Shown: positions 1-8,330 of the stretch, in pieces
Layout of the letters: each line of letters begins with the position of its first letter
How positions within the stretch are numbered: position 1 is the first letter of the stretch
Assembly (NCBI GenBank): GCA_964489265.1
Contig: CAZAXX010000013.1
Location: forward strand, 1-38,790
Reading direction: 5' to 3'
Length of the DNA stretch: 38,790 bases
From: CAYRUP01 sp964489265
GTDB taxonomy: Bacteria; Pseudomonadota; Gammaproteobacteria; DSM-16500
The notes under the pieces: model-generated
The model's input: only the letters and a program-made list of their open reading frames with translations
Told to the model about the DNA's origin: nothing
Databases searched by the model: none
Program-made: the position numbers and the translations under genes

Positions 1-29
1 TATTTATCCGTTACTACCATTCCAAATGG

Positions 30-73
30 ATTCCCGCCTTCGCGGGAATGACATGGTTTTCGCGGGAATGACA
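30..73. repeat. Short palindrome plus direct repeat upstream of sufB
   Basis: ATTCCCGC at 30-37 pairs with GCGGGAAT at 42-49. The unit TTCGCGGGAATGACA occurs at 39-53 and again at about 58-73. This is a partial copy of an intergenic palindromic repeat family. The rest of 1-168 holds only the sufB promoter region. Confidence 0.75.
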
Positions 74-98
74 GAGTCTGAGGACCATGAAGTTTAAT

Positions 99-107
99 TG
101 CTATAAT
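99..107 (+). promoter_or_regulatory. Candidate extended -10 promoter of the suf operon
   Basis: TGCTATAAT fits an extended -10 (TGn plus TATAAT at 102-107), about 60 bases before sufB. No good -35 lies 16-18 bases upstream, as expected for an extended -10. I saw no convincing IscR type-1 box, so how the operon senses Fe-S status is not visible. Confidence 0.5.
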
Positions 108-168
108 TAGTTCAAATACGGTACTATATGCGGCCTTTTGGAAATACTATCGGAGGCCATATCAGGCC

Positions 169-1611
169 ATGGCAAATAAGTATATAAAAGAAGTAGTTAA
201 TAAAAATTATCAATACGGTTTTGTCACCGCGATTGAGTCGGATACCTTTGCCCCTGGATTGTCTGAAGAGACGATTCGAAAAATTTCTGCGTTAAAAAAC
301 GAACCCGAGTTCATGCTGGAATGGCGATTACGCGCCTATCGGCATTGGCTGACAATGACGCCACCGCATTGGGCGCATGTACATTACCCAGAAATTGATT
401 ATCAAAAAATTATTTATTATTCAGCGCCTAAGCCCAAAAAAGATGGCCCGAAAAGTTTAGATGAGGTCGATCCCAAATTATTAGAAACCTATCAAAAACT
501 CGGCATTCCATTGCACGAACAAGGTCGTTTAGCGGGCGTTGCGGTGGATGCGGTATTTGATAGTGTTTCAGTTGCAACGACATTTAAATCAAAACTGGCA
601 GAAGCGGGCGTGATATTTTGTTCTTTTTCGGAAGCAGTGCAAAAACATCCTGAGTTAATTGAAAAATATTTAGGGACCGTTGTTCCTTATCGCGATAATT
701 TTTTCGCGACACTGAATTCCGCTGTTTTTAGTGATGGCTCATTTGTGTATGTGCCAAAAGGCGTGCGTTGTCCCATGGAATTATCAACGTATTTTCGAAT
801 TAATGCGGCAAACACCGGACAATTCGAACGGACTTTGATTATTGCGGAAGAAGGCAGTCACGTGAGTTATCTGGAAGGTTGCACTGCACCGATGCGTGAT
901 GAAAATCAATTGCACGCAGCGGTCGTTGAGTTGATCGCGCTGGATAATGCCGAAATAAAATATTCGACCGTACAAAATTGGTATCCGGGCGATGAAGAAG
1001 GTCGTGGCGGAATTTATAATTTTGTGACGAAACGCGGCGCGTGTCGTGGTGTGAAATCCAAAATTTCCTGGACGCAAATCGAAACCGGTTCAGCAATTAC
1101 CTGGAAATATCCAAGTGTTATTTTGCAAGGCGATTATTCGGTCGGCGAATTTTATTCGGTTGCATTAACCAATCATCGTCAGCAAGCGGATACGGGCACC
1201 AAGATGATTCACATCGGAAAAAATACGCGCAGCACAATTATTTCCAAAGGAATTGCCGCGGGCTTTGGCCAAAATACCTATCGTGGTTTAGTGCGTGTGT
1301 TGCCGACTGCAACGAACGCGCGAAATTATACGCAGTGTGATTCCTTGTTGTTGGGCGATACGTGCGGCGCGCATACATTTCCTTACATCGAAGCAAAAAA
1401 TAGCACGGCACAAATCGAGCATGAAGCATGCACATCCAAAATTGGTGACGATCAATTATTTTATTGCCGGCAACGCGGATTACGTGAAGAAGATGCTGTG
1501 TCGATGATTGTGAATGGGTTTTGTAAAAAAGTATTTAATGAATTGCCGATGGAATTTGCGGTTGAAGCGCAAAAATTATTGGAAGTGAGTCTTGAAGGCA
1601 GTGTGGGATAA
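169..1611 (+). CDS. sufB: Fe-S cluster scaffold complex subunit SufB
   Basis: SufB is the core scaffold subunit of the cytosolic SufBC2D complex, on which Fe-S clusters are built from sulfur delivered by SufS and its partner. The 480 residues match the usual family length. Recognisable blocks are VYVPKGVRCPMELSTYFRIN in the middle, the beta-helix region with EGCTAPMRDENQLHAAVVEL, and the conserved end with EHEACTSKIGDDQLFYCRQR. The ATG at 169 follows a GGAGG-like ribosome site at about 154-158. First gene of a compact operon with sufC 12 bases downstream. No truncation seen. Confidence 0.98.
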   Translation: MANKYIKEVVNKNYQYGFVTAIESDTFAPGLSEETIRKISALKNEPEFMLEWRLRAYRHWLTMTPPHWAHVHYPEIDYQKIIYYSAPKPKKDGPKSLDEVDPKLLETYQKLGIPLHEQGRLAGVAVDAVFDSVSVATTFKSKLAEAGVIFCSFSEAVQKHPELIEKYLGTVVPYRDNFFATLNSAVFSDGSFVYVPKGVRCPMELSTYFRINAANTGQFERTLIIAEEGSHVSYLEGCTAPMRDENQLHAAVVELIALDNAEIKYSTVQNWYPGDEEGRGGIYNFVTKRGACRGVKSKISWTQIETGSAITWKYPSVILQGDYSVGEFYSVALTNHRQQADTGTKMIHIGKNTRSTIISKGIAAGFGQNTYRGLVRVLPTATNARNYTQCDSLLLGDTCGAHTFPYIEAKNSTAQIEHEACTSKIGDDQLFYCRQRGLREEDAVSMIVNGFCKKVFNELPMEFAVEAQKLLEVSLEGSVG

Positions 1612-1623
1612 TAAAGGTGAAAT

Positions 1624-2391
1624 ATGCTGATAATTAAAAATTTACACGCATCCATTCAGGATGAAAAAGAACAAACGAAACAAATTCTCCGCGGCGTCAA
1701 TTTAACGGTAGCACCCGGTGAAGTGCATGCCATCATGGGACCGAATGGTTCAGGCAAAAGTACGTTCGCGAATATTTTAGCAGGACGCGAAGAATATCAA
1801 GTCAATGAAGGCACAGCGACATTCGAGAATGCCGATTTATTTTCGCTAGAACCAGAACAACGCGCGGCGGCCGGATTGTTCCTGGCATTTCAATATCCCG
1901 TTGAAATTCCAGGCGTGAATAACATGTATTTTCTGAAAGCGGCAGTTAACAGCATTCGTAAACAACGCAACTTGCCTCCATTAGACGCAATGGATTTTTT
2001 AACGTTAGTAAAAACAAAAATGCAAGAAGTTGGCATGAATGAAAAATTCTTGCATCGTGCAGTTAACGAAGGTTTTTCTGGCGGTGAAAAAAAACGTAAT
2101 GAAGTTTTGCAAATGCTGATGCTGGAACCGCGCCTTGCCATTCTAGATGAAACCGACTCGGGTTTGGATGTCGATGCATTGCAAGCTGTTGCGAAAGGTG
2201 TGAATAGTTTACGAAATAAGGAACGTAGTTTTATTGTCGTGACGCACTATCAACGTTTATTAAATTATATTGTTCCCGATGTCGTGCATGTCATGGTGCA
2301 CGGCAGAATTATCAAATCGGGCGGTAAAGAGTTGGCGCTCGAAATTGAAGAAAAAGGCTATGGCTGGTTAGAAAAAGAGGCAAGCGCATGA
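1624..2391 (+). CDS. sufC: Fe-S assembly ATPase SufC
   Basis: SufC is the ABC-type ATPase of the SufBC2D scaffold; its ATP-driven dimerisation reshapes SufB-SufD during cluster assembly. It is a soluble protein, not a transporter. Seen: Walker A GPNGSGKST (residues 39-47), signature FSGGEKKRNE, and Walker B followed by LDETDSGLD, a form typical of SufC. Length 255 is normal. The start is supported by AAGGTG just upstream. The 3' end overlaps sufD by four bases (ATGA), which indicates translational coupling. Confidence 0.98.
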   Translation: MLIIKNLHASIQDEKEQTKQILRGVNLTVAPGEVHAIMGPNGSGKSTFANILAGREEYQVNEGTATFENADLFSLEPEQRAAAGLFLAFQYPVEIPGVNNMYFLKAAVNSIRKQRNLPPLDAMDFLTLVKTKMQEVGMNEKFLHRAVNEGFSGGEKKRNEVLQMLMLEPRLAILDETDSGLDVDALQAVAKGVNSLRNKERSFIVVTHYQRLLNYIVPDVVHVMVHGRIIKSGGKELALEIEEKGYGWLEKEASA

Positions 2392-3665
2392 ATGATGTCT
2401 CAGACTTGATGGAGAAAAACAGCCATTTTTCTGATACAAAATGGTTATGTGATTTTCGCGCGCAACAATTCAAACAATTTCAACAGCGCGGATTGCCAAC
2501 CCGAAAAGAAGAAGCGTGGAAATATACCGAAATAAAAAAATTAGCGACGCACGCGGGCGTCGTAAATGACTGGTTGCCGAATGCGAAAAAAATGGCAGAC
2601 ATCAAAGCAATGACCGATGTCATACTCGTTTTCATCAATGGCCATTTTGTTGAAACGTTGTCGCAGACAGCAACGTTACCGAAAGAAATTATTTTGTGTG
2701 CGTTAAGCCAGAGATTGAAAACGCATGCGCATGAACTTAAATCTTATTTGACTCGTGACATCGATGGAAAACGTTTTCCATTCGCGCAATTAAATGCTGC
2801 GATGATGACAGATGGAATTCTGTTAGAAATTCCAGAAAATGTCACCATAACCAAACCAGTCTATTTACTGTTTGTTAATACGCAACAAAACGATCACATG
2901 ACGAATCCGCGCAATCTCATTATTGCAAAAGCAAATAGTCAAGTGACGGTGATTGAAGATCATCAGGGTGATAAAGCGGAACACTATTTTACGAATGTCG
3001 TGACAGACATTCATGCGGAACAAGGTGCTAAAATAAATTATTACAAATTGCAAAATGAAGAAGCGACCGCGACGCATGTGGCAAATATTTTTATTCAGCA
3101 ACAACAAGATAGTCGCGTGCAAACCTATTGCTTTTCGCATGGCGCTAATCTTGCACGAGAAGATTTAAGTATTTGGCAATATGCCAAAGGCGCGGAAAGT
3201 TATTTGCATGGTTTATATGAATTAAATCACGATCAACAACATATCGATCATCATGTGCATGTTGATCATTTGGCGGCGCATGGTACGAGCTCGATGTTGT
3301 ATAAAGGACTTTTAAATAAAAAATCGCGCGCGGTATTTAACGGAAAAGTTTACGTGCATAAAGATGCACAACAAATTAATGCGCATCAAGCCAATCACAA
3401 TATTTTATTATCGAACGATGCGGAAGTGAATTCCAAGCCGGAATTGGAAATTTATGCGGATGATGTGAAATGTACGCATGGTGCAACGATAGGGCAACTG
3501 GATCAGGAATCTTTATTTTATTTACGTTCGCGTGGTATTCCTGAGAATGATGCACATCGGATTTTGACGCGTGCTTTTCTCGAAGAAATTTATAATAAAG
3601 TTGAAGATGCAACTCTCAGAGACTATTTGCATAAACGGATGAAAAAACATGACGTGGAATTATAA
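2388..3665 (+). CDS. sufD: Fe-S assembly scaffold subunit SufD
   Basis: SufD is the SufB paralogue that completes SufBC2D and is linked to iron acquisition. 425 residues, normal length. The N-terminal helical part holds the RGLPTRKEEAWKYTEI block typical of SufD. The C-terminal beta-helix carries the CTHGATIGQLDQESLFYLRSRGI-type block shared with SufB, and an HANQAN-like AHQANHNILLS motif. The start overlaps sufC (ATGA) and the end overlaps sufS by 17 bases, so the four genes are almost certainly cotranscribed. Confidence 0.97.
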   Translation: MNDVSDLMEKNSHFSDTKWLCDFRAQQFKQFQQRGLPTRKEEAWKYTEIKKLATHAGVVNDWLPNAKKMADIKAMTDVILVFINGHFVETLSQTATLPKEIILCALSQRLKTHAHELKSYLTRDIDGKRFPFAQLNAAMMTDGILLEIPENVTITKPVYLLFVNTQQNDHMTNPRNLIIAKANSQVTVIEDHQGDKAEHYFTNVVTDIHAEQGAKINYYKLQNEEATATHVANIFIQQQQDSRVQTYCFSHGANLAREDLSIWQYAKGAESYLHGLYELNHDQQHIDHHVHVDHLAAHGTSSMLYKGLLNKKSRAVFNGKVYVHKDAQQINAHQANHNILLSNDAEVNSKPELEIYADDVKCTHGATIGQLDQESLFYLRSRGIPENDAHRILTRAFLEEIYNKVEDATLRDYLHKRMKKHDVEL

Positions 3666-4860
3666 GAAAGATTTCCCGATTTTGGAGCAACGCATTCACG
3701 GCAAACCATTGGTGTTTTTAGACAGCGCTGCGAGCAGTCAAAAACCACAATGTGTGATTGATGCGTTGGTGCACTATTATCAGAATAATCACGCGAATAT
3801 ACATCGCGGCGTGTATGAATTAAGCGTACGCGCAACCCGTTTTTATGAGGAAGCGCGTGTGACAATTCAAAAATTTATTCATGCAACGCATGCGCATGAA
3901 GTGATTTTTACGCGCGGGACGACAGAAGCTATTAATTTAGTTGCGCAAAGTTATGGGCGCTCACGGTTCCAAGCGGGTGATGAAATTATCATTAGTGCAA
4001 TGGAACATCATTCGAATATTGTGCCGTGGCAATTGTTGTCAGAACAATGTGGAACTATTTTAAAAGTGATTCCAGTGTTGGATAACGGTGAGTTAGATCT
4101 TGCTGCTTATGAAAAATTATTTTCACCGCGCACAAAAATAGTTGCTGTTGCACATGCATCAAATGTATTAGGCACCATTAATCCGATAAAAAAAATGACT
4201 GAAATTGCGCATGCGCATCAAGTGCCACTGCTCGTCGATGGCGCGCAAGCATTACCGCATTTGCCGGTAGATGTGAAAGATTTAGATTGTGATTTTTATG
4301 CATTTTCCTCGCATAAAGCGTATGGTCCAACCGGTGTTGGTGTTTTATATGGGAAAACAGCTATTTTAGAAAGCATGCCACCTTACCAAGGTGGGGGTGA
4401 TATGATTGAAACGGTGAGTTTTGAAAAATCGACTTTCAAACCGTTGCCTTATAAATTTGAAGCGGGCACGCCCAATATTGCGGATATTATTGGTTTTGCA
4501 GAAGCGTTACGTTATCTTGAAAAAATTGGCATGCAGAATATTTCAGAGCATGAACAAGATTTATTAGCGTATGCCAACGAAAAATTAGCAACTATTCCAG
4601 AGCTACGCTTGATCGGTACGGCAAAAAATAAAGTGGGTGTGATTGCATTTGTATTAAATGACATTCATCCACATGACATTGGCACCATCCTTGATCATGA
4701 AGGTATTGCTGTTCGCGCTGGACATCATTGTGCGATGCCGTTGATGGAACGTTTTCGTGTTCCAGCATGCGTTAGAGCATCCTTTGGCATTTATAATACA
4801 CGAGAAGATGTGGATGCATTAGTTGAAGGTCTTCTCTCAGTTAAGAGGTTATTTACATAA
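3649..4860 (+). CDS. sufS: Cysteine desulfurase SufS (class II)
   Basis: PLP enzyme that takes sulfur from L-cysteine, giving alanine and a protein persulfide passed on for cluster assembly. The PLP lysine is in FSSHKAYGPTGVG and the catalytic cysteine in RAGHHCAMPL, the class II (SufS/CsdA) arrangement. Length 403 is normal. The ORF starts inside the sufD end and its TAA overlaps the sufU ATG by one base. The following gene is a SufU-like partner rather than SufE, so sulfur transfer probably follows the SufS-SufU route. Confidence 0.97.
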   Translation: MTWNYKKDFPILEQRIHGKPLVFLDSAASSQKPQCVIDALVHYYQNNHANIHRGVYELSVRATRFYEEARVTIQKFIHATHAHEVIFTRGTTEAINLVAQSYGRSRFQAGDEIIISAMEHHSNIVPWQLLSEQCGTILKVIPVLDNGELDLAAYEKLFSPRTKIVAVAHASNVLGTINPIKKMTEIAHAHQVPLLVDGAQALPHLPVDVKDLDCDFYAFSSHKAYGPTGVGVLYGKTAILESMPPYQGGGDMIETVSFEKSTFKPLPYKFEAGTPNIADIIGFAEALRYLEKIGMQNISEHEQDLLAYANEKLATIPELRLIGTAKNKVGVIAFVLNDIHPHDIGTILDHEGIAVRAGHHCAMPLMERFRVPACVRASFGIYNTREDVDALVEGLLSVKRLFT

Positions 4861-5324
4861 TGTCAGCGGAATTACGCGAACTTTATCAAGAGACCATTAT
4901 TGATCATGGGCGTCATCCCAGAAATTTTGGCGCGCTTTCTGATGCCAATCATCACAAGGAAGGATTTAATCCATTATGTGGTGACAAAATTCTTTTGCAT
5001 GTGAAAGAACAAAATGGACTCGTTGAAAAAATTCAGTTTGAGGGTTCGGGTTGTGCGATTTCAATGGCTTCTGCTTCTCTCATGTCGGAAGTATTGTGTG
5101 GAAAAACGCTGCAAGAAATAAATGATATTTTTTCGATGTTTCATCTGTTAGTGACAGAAGGCGATTTGTCGGAAGATGCAACGCAAAAATTAGGAAAACT
5201 AAAAGTGTTAGGTGGCGTGCGTGAATTTCCAGTGCGAGTGAAGTGTGCAACTCTCGCTTGGCATACCTTGAAAGCCGCATTAGGCAATGATGAAAAACCG
5301 GTGACGACGGAGGAATCAGTATGA
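4860..5324 (+). CDS. sufU: Zinc-dependent sulfurtransferase SufU (IscU-like)
   Basis: SufU receives persulfide from SufS and stimulates it. The three cysteines and the aspartate of the fold are present: C40 and D42 (NPLCGD), C65 (GSGCAIS) and C129 (VKCATLAW). The roughly 20-residue insertion before the last cysteine, with LGKLKVLGGVREFPVRVKCA, marks SufU rather than IscU. SufU zinc binding is known from Gram-positive members; here it is inferred. One-base overlap with sufS and an ATGA overlap with sufA. SufE, the usual gammaproteobacterial partner, is not in the window. Confidence 0.9.
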   Translation: MSAELRELYQETIIDHGRHPRNFGALSDANHHKEGFNPLCGDKILLHVKEQNGLVEKIQFEGSGCAISMASASLMSEVLCGKTLQEINDIFSMFHLLVTEGDLSEDATQKLGKLKVLGGVREFPVRVKCATLAWHTLKAALGNDEKPVTTEESV

Positions 5325-5665
5325 CGATTGTGACGTTGACAGATGCAGCCGCTGCGCATATCAAATTGATGTTAAGCAAACAAACAACGGCAGTTGGATT
5401 TCGTTTATCGATTAAAAAAACCGGTTGTTCGGGTTATGCTTACGTGCCGGATTTGATCGAAGAAATCAAAGAGAAAGACATTCATTTTATCGCTCAAGAT
5501 GATTTGAATGTTTATATTGATCCTGAGTGTGTGAGTTTTATCACGGGTGTGATTATTGATTATGTGGCAGACAACATGACCGGCTTGAAACAAAAACGTT
5601 TGGTCTTTATTAACCCCAATGAAAAAAATCGCTGCGGTTGCGGTGAAAGTTTTACGATAGAGTAA
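5321..5665 (+). CDS. sufA: A-type Fe-S carrier protein SufA/IscA family
   Basis: A-type carriers accept Fe-S clusters from the scaffold and deliver them to apoproteins. The three conserved cysteines are visible in KTGCSGYAY and NRCGCGESF. Length 114 is normal. The gene overlaps sufU (ATGA) and lies three bases before sufT. From sequence alone SufA, IscA and ErpA cannot be cleanly separated; position in the suf operon favours SufA. Confidence 0.93.
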   Translation: MTIVTLTDAAAAHIKLMLSKQTTAVGFRLSIKKTGCSGYAYVPDLIEEIKEKDIHFIAQDDLNVYIDPECVSFITGVIIDYVADNMTGLKQKRLVFINPNEKNRCGCGESFTIE

Positions 5666-5668
5666 CCT

Positions 5669-6193
5669 ATGTTTAAACAAGATACGATTGAAGTACAACG
5701 TGATTGTGAAGCAATGTTGATTCCGACCGGCGTCAAAGTGACTTTGCAAAAAGGCTCATTGGTTTATATCACGCAAGCATTAGGTAATGCATACACCGTG
5801 TATGTTAACGGCAATCTTGCGCGTGTTGCGGGAAAAGATGGTGATGCGCTCGGCATGATTATTATGGATGAGCCGAATATCAATGACATGGAAGGATCAA
5901 TTGAAGACAAAGTTTGGGAATTGATGAAAACGTGTTTTGATCCAGAAATTCCGGTGAATATTGTCGATCTTGGTTTAGTGTATGAATGCAAGGTGGATGG
6001 TGCCAGTGTTGAAATCAAAATGACATTGACGGCTCCCGGTTGTGGAATGGGACCCGTGCTGGTATCTGAAGTGGAACAAAAAATTCGTCTGATAAAAGAA
6101 GTGACGGATGTCAAAGTGGATTTAGTATTTGATCCACCCTGGGATCGTAGCATGATGTCAGATGTAGCAAAATTACAATTAGGTATGTTGTAG
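5669..6193 (+). CDS. sufT: Fe-S maturation factor SufT (MIP18/DUF59 family)
   Basis: A MIP18/DUF59 protein acting late in Fe-S protein maturation. The C-terminal DUF59 domain (about residues 75-174) shows CFDPEIPVNIVDLGLVYE, the TAPGCGMG cysteine block and the FDPPWDRSMMS end. The roughly 70-residue N-terminal extension is the long SufT form rather than bare DUF59. It is packed between sufA and grxD, so it belongs to the operon. Confidence 0.93.
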   Translation: MFKQDTIEVQRDCEAMLIPTGVKVTLQKGSLVYITQALGNAYTVYVNGNLARVAGKDGDALGMIIMDEPNINDMEGSIEDKVWELMKTCFDPEIPVNIVDLGLVYECKVDGASVEIKMTLTAPGCGMGPVLVSEVEQKIRLIKEVTDVKVDLVFDPPWDRSMMSDVAKLQLGML

Positions 6194-6204
6194 AGGAAAT
6201 AAAA

Positions 6205-6513
6205 ATGTCGATGAATGAAGTAATTAAAAAACAAATTGCAGAAAATCCCGTGATTATTTATATGAAAGGAACCGCACAATTTCCCCAATGTGGTTTTTCA
6301 TCACGTGCAGTTAGTATTTTAAAAGCCTGCGGCGTGGAAAAATTTGCCGCGGTAAATGTATTGGAAGATCCTGAAATTCGCCAAGCGATAAAAGAATTTT
6401 CGAATTGGCCGACGATTCCGCAGTTGTATGTGAATGGCGAATTTGTTGGCGGTAGCGATATTATGGGTGAAATGTTTGAAAGTGGGGAATTGCAGGCGTT
6501 GTTGAAGAAATAA
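6205..6513 (+). CDS. grxD: Monothiol glutaredoxin (Grx4/GrxD type)
   Basis: CGFS-type monothiol glutaredoxins bind a [2Fe-2S] cluster with glutathione and shuttle it to targets. The active-site CGFS is at residues 29-32. KGTAQFPQCGF, the WPTIPQLYVNGEFVGG block (TIP cis-proline) and GGSDI are all present. Length 102 is usual. A ribosome site GAGGAAA precedes the ATG, 11 bases after sufT. Its place as last gene of a suf operon fits a cluster-transfer role. Confidence 0.96.
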   Translation: MSMNEVIKKQIAENPVIIYMKGTAQFPQCGFSSRAVSILKACGVEKFAAVNVLEDPEIRQAIKEFSNWPTIPQLYVNGEFVGGSDIMGEMFESGELQALLKK

Positions 6514-6525
6514 ATTTTCTGTTGT

Positions 6526-6603
6526 TGTCATCCTGAGAGCGCTTTTTGCTCGAAGGATCTCCTCATATATATCGGGAGATCCTTCACTTCGTTCAGGATG
6601 ACA
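6526..6603. repeat. REP-like palindrome after grxD (GTCATCCTGA family)
   Basis: TGTCATCCTGA (6526-6536) pairs with TCAGGATGACA (6593-6603), and inner arms GAAGGATCTCC and GGAGATCCTTC pair as well. Other copies of the family are at 27666-27692 and 31531-31602. It lies between the convergent genes grxD and the mgtC-like gene and could also act as a transcription barrier. Confidence 0.85.
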
Positions 6604-6631
6604 GGAGAGTGACAGAAACTGTCACTCTCCT
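6603..6631. terminator. Perfect hairpin at the end of the mgtC-like gene
   Basis: AGGAGAGTGACAG (6603-6615) and CTGTCACTCTCCT (6619-6631) form a 13-bp perfect stem with a 3-base loop, one base beyond the stop of the minus-strand gene. No T-run follows on either strand, so intrinsic termination is only possible. The stem is part of an 11-bp tandem repeat (CTGTCACTYTC) running into the end of the gene. Confidence 0.5.
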
Positions 6632-6632
6632 G

Positions 6633-7061
6633 TCACTTTCCTGTCACCTTACGCCACCAGGGAAGACGCGGCAAATATAGCAGTAGATACATCAAAATAG
6701 ACGTCAAAATACTCGTTAAATACAACCCAAACGAAACAGCCAGACCAATTGACGCGGTTGCCCATAACGTCGCAGCAGTCGTTAAACCACTGACATAATC
6801 ACCTTGCCGGAAAATAACACCACCCCCTAAAAATCCGACACCCGTGACAACTTGGGCGGCAATTCGTGATGGGTCAGCACCGACGATGCTGATGGACAAT
6901 ATTCCGAAAACACAAGCGCCTAGAGAAATGGCACCGTAAGTACGAATCCCTGCAGAAATGCCGTGGCGTTCTCGTTCCCAACCGATCAAGGCCCCCAAAA
7001 AAAAGGCAATGACGATACGCGCAAAAATTTCTAAATCAGGTTGTAGTTCTGCAATTGTCAT
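6633..7061 (-). CDS. MgtC/SapB family inner-membrane protein
   Basis: Membrane protein of the MgtC/SapB family. Seen: ALIGWERERHG, the family hallmark after the first membrane helix, GIRTYGAISLGACVFG, and VTGVGFLGGGVIFRQGD. About four membrane helices. The 142 residues match the membrane domain only; the soluble C-terminal ACT-like domain of true MgtC is absent, so it is closer to YhiD/SapB. In pathogens MgtC proteins support growth in macrophages and low Mg2+; that role is not demonstrable here. Convergent with grxD. Confidence 0.9.
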   Translation of the reverse strand: MTIAELQPDLEIFARIVIAFFLGALIGWERERHGISAGIRTYGAISLGACVFGILSISIVGADPSRIAAQVVTGVGFLGGGVIFRQGDYVSGLTTAATLWATASIGLAVSFGLYLTSILTSILMYLLLYLPRLPWWRKVTGK

Positions 7062-7114
7062 GAGGATAATCCGTTATCTCAATTTATAGGTCTGACCCTA
7101 CAATCCTACTTGTT

Positions 7115-8281
7115 TTACCGAGCAGTGTCATTAGCCAGAATTAACTGCCTCATACGATAACAAACTTCCTGCATGACATGAATATTGTGAATACATGCAA
7201 GATTACTATAAGCGAGCGCTTGCTGTTTAAATAAAAAATGTAAATAAGAACGCGTGTAGTTTTTGCATGTGTAACACGCACAATCTTCCATAATAGGTCT
7301 TTGATCTTTGGCATAAATACTTTTTTTAATGAGAATTTTCCCATTGTCCTGATCAGTTGCAAAACGCAACCAATTATTTTCTTCCTGAATCGTGCCGCAA
7401 TAAAGCGAGCCATGGCGTGCATTACGGGTCGGTGCAACACAATCAAAAATATCGATACCTCTCGCAACCACATCAATTAAATCCTGTGGATTGAGCCCAA
7501 CACCCATCGTGTACCGCGATTTATTTTCTGGCAGCATGGGTCTTACCCAATCGATCACTTCCACCGTTTTTTGCATATCAAAACCAATCACTTCACCGCC
7601 AATCGCAATACCATCCAAATCCGCATCCAAAATAAAACGCGTACTGAGCTCACGCAAATCAGGAAAACTACCGCCTTGAATAATGCCAAATAAAGCTTGT
7701 TGATAACCATAGGCAGAACCAGGCGTTTTATGATGTTCTTCGATCGATTCATGCAGCCAGCGATGCGTGCGTTCCATAGCTTGTAAGGCAGCTTCACGAC
7801 CACCTTGTTCAGGCGTGCATTCATCAAAAGCCATAATGATATCGGCGCCAATTATTTTTTGTGCCTGAATGGATGTCTCTGGGGTGAGATGGATAATTTG
7901 CCCGGTAATAGGATGTTTGAAATGCGCACCCTTGTCATCAATTTTGCAAATTTTGCCATTTTTAGAAAGACTAAAGACTTGAAAGCCGCCGCTGTCTGTC
8001 AGCATCGGTTTATCCCAACCCATGAATTTATGCATTCCGCCGGCATGCTGGATCACCTCCATTCCCGGTGCGCATAACATGTGGTACGTATTGCCGCCCA
8101 GGATAATTTGACTCCCTGCATTGACCAAATCGACCGGGGTCATGCAATTAACAAATGCACGGGTGCCGACCGGCATGAACGCGGGAGTGAGAATTTCCCC
8201 ATGGGAGGTCGTGATTTTGGTAACACGAGCAGGTAATTCAGGGTGTTTTTTAATAACGTCGGTTTTAAATATGGTTTGCAT
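7115..8281 (-). CDS. tgt: Queuine tRNA-ribosyltransferase
   Basis: Tgt swaps the wobble guanine of GUN-anticodon tRNAs for the queuosine precursor preQ1. Catalytic aspartates are in MLTDSGGFQVFSL and in the DIFDCVAPTRNARHG block; the zinc site is CACYTC with a downstream histidine. The longest frame begins at a TTG at 8302, but an extended -10 lies at 8311-8319 and would start the transcript about there, so I take ATG 8281 (MQTIFKTD), the usual Tgt N-terminus; ATG 8287 is possible. The common neighbours queA, yajC and secDF are absent. Confidence 0.96.
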   Translation of the reverse strand: MQTIFKTDVIKKHPELPARVTKITTSHGEILTPAFMPVGTRAFVNCMTPVDLVNAGSQIILGGNTYHMLCAPGMEVIQHAGGMHKFMGWDKPMLTDSGGFQVFSLSKNGKICKIDDKGAHFKHPITGQIIHLTPETSIQAQKIIGADIIMAFDECTPEQGGREAALQAMERTHRWLHESIEEHHKTPGSAYGYQQALFGIIQGGSFPDLRELSTRFILDADLDGIAIGGEVIGFDMQKTVEVIDWVRPMLPENKSRYTMGVGLNPQDLIDVVARGIDIFDCVAPTRNARHGSLYCGTIQEENNWLRFATDQDNGKILIKKSIYAKDQRPIMEDCACYTCKNYTRSYLHFLFKQQALAYSNLACIHNIHVMQEVCYRMRQLILANDTAR

Positions 8282-8310
8282 AATCATCAATCTTGAAGAC
8301 AAAGGCGGCG

Positions 8311-8319
8311 ATTATAGCA
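8311..8319 (-). promoter_or_regulatory. Candidate extended -10 promoter of tgt
   Basis: On the minus strand the sequence reads TGCTATAAT, a perfect extended -10, about 30 bases before the chosen ATG at 8281. It sits in the gap between the DUF4239-type gene and tgt, which suggests tgt has its own promoter. Confidence 0.55.
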
Positions 8320-8330
8320 TGAACCCCCCG

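Noticed and set aside
90..130. IscR-type binding site before sufB
   Set aside because: The sequence ATAATTAGTTCAAATACGGTACTAT has only loose similarity to the type-1 consensus; not enough to call.
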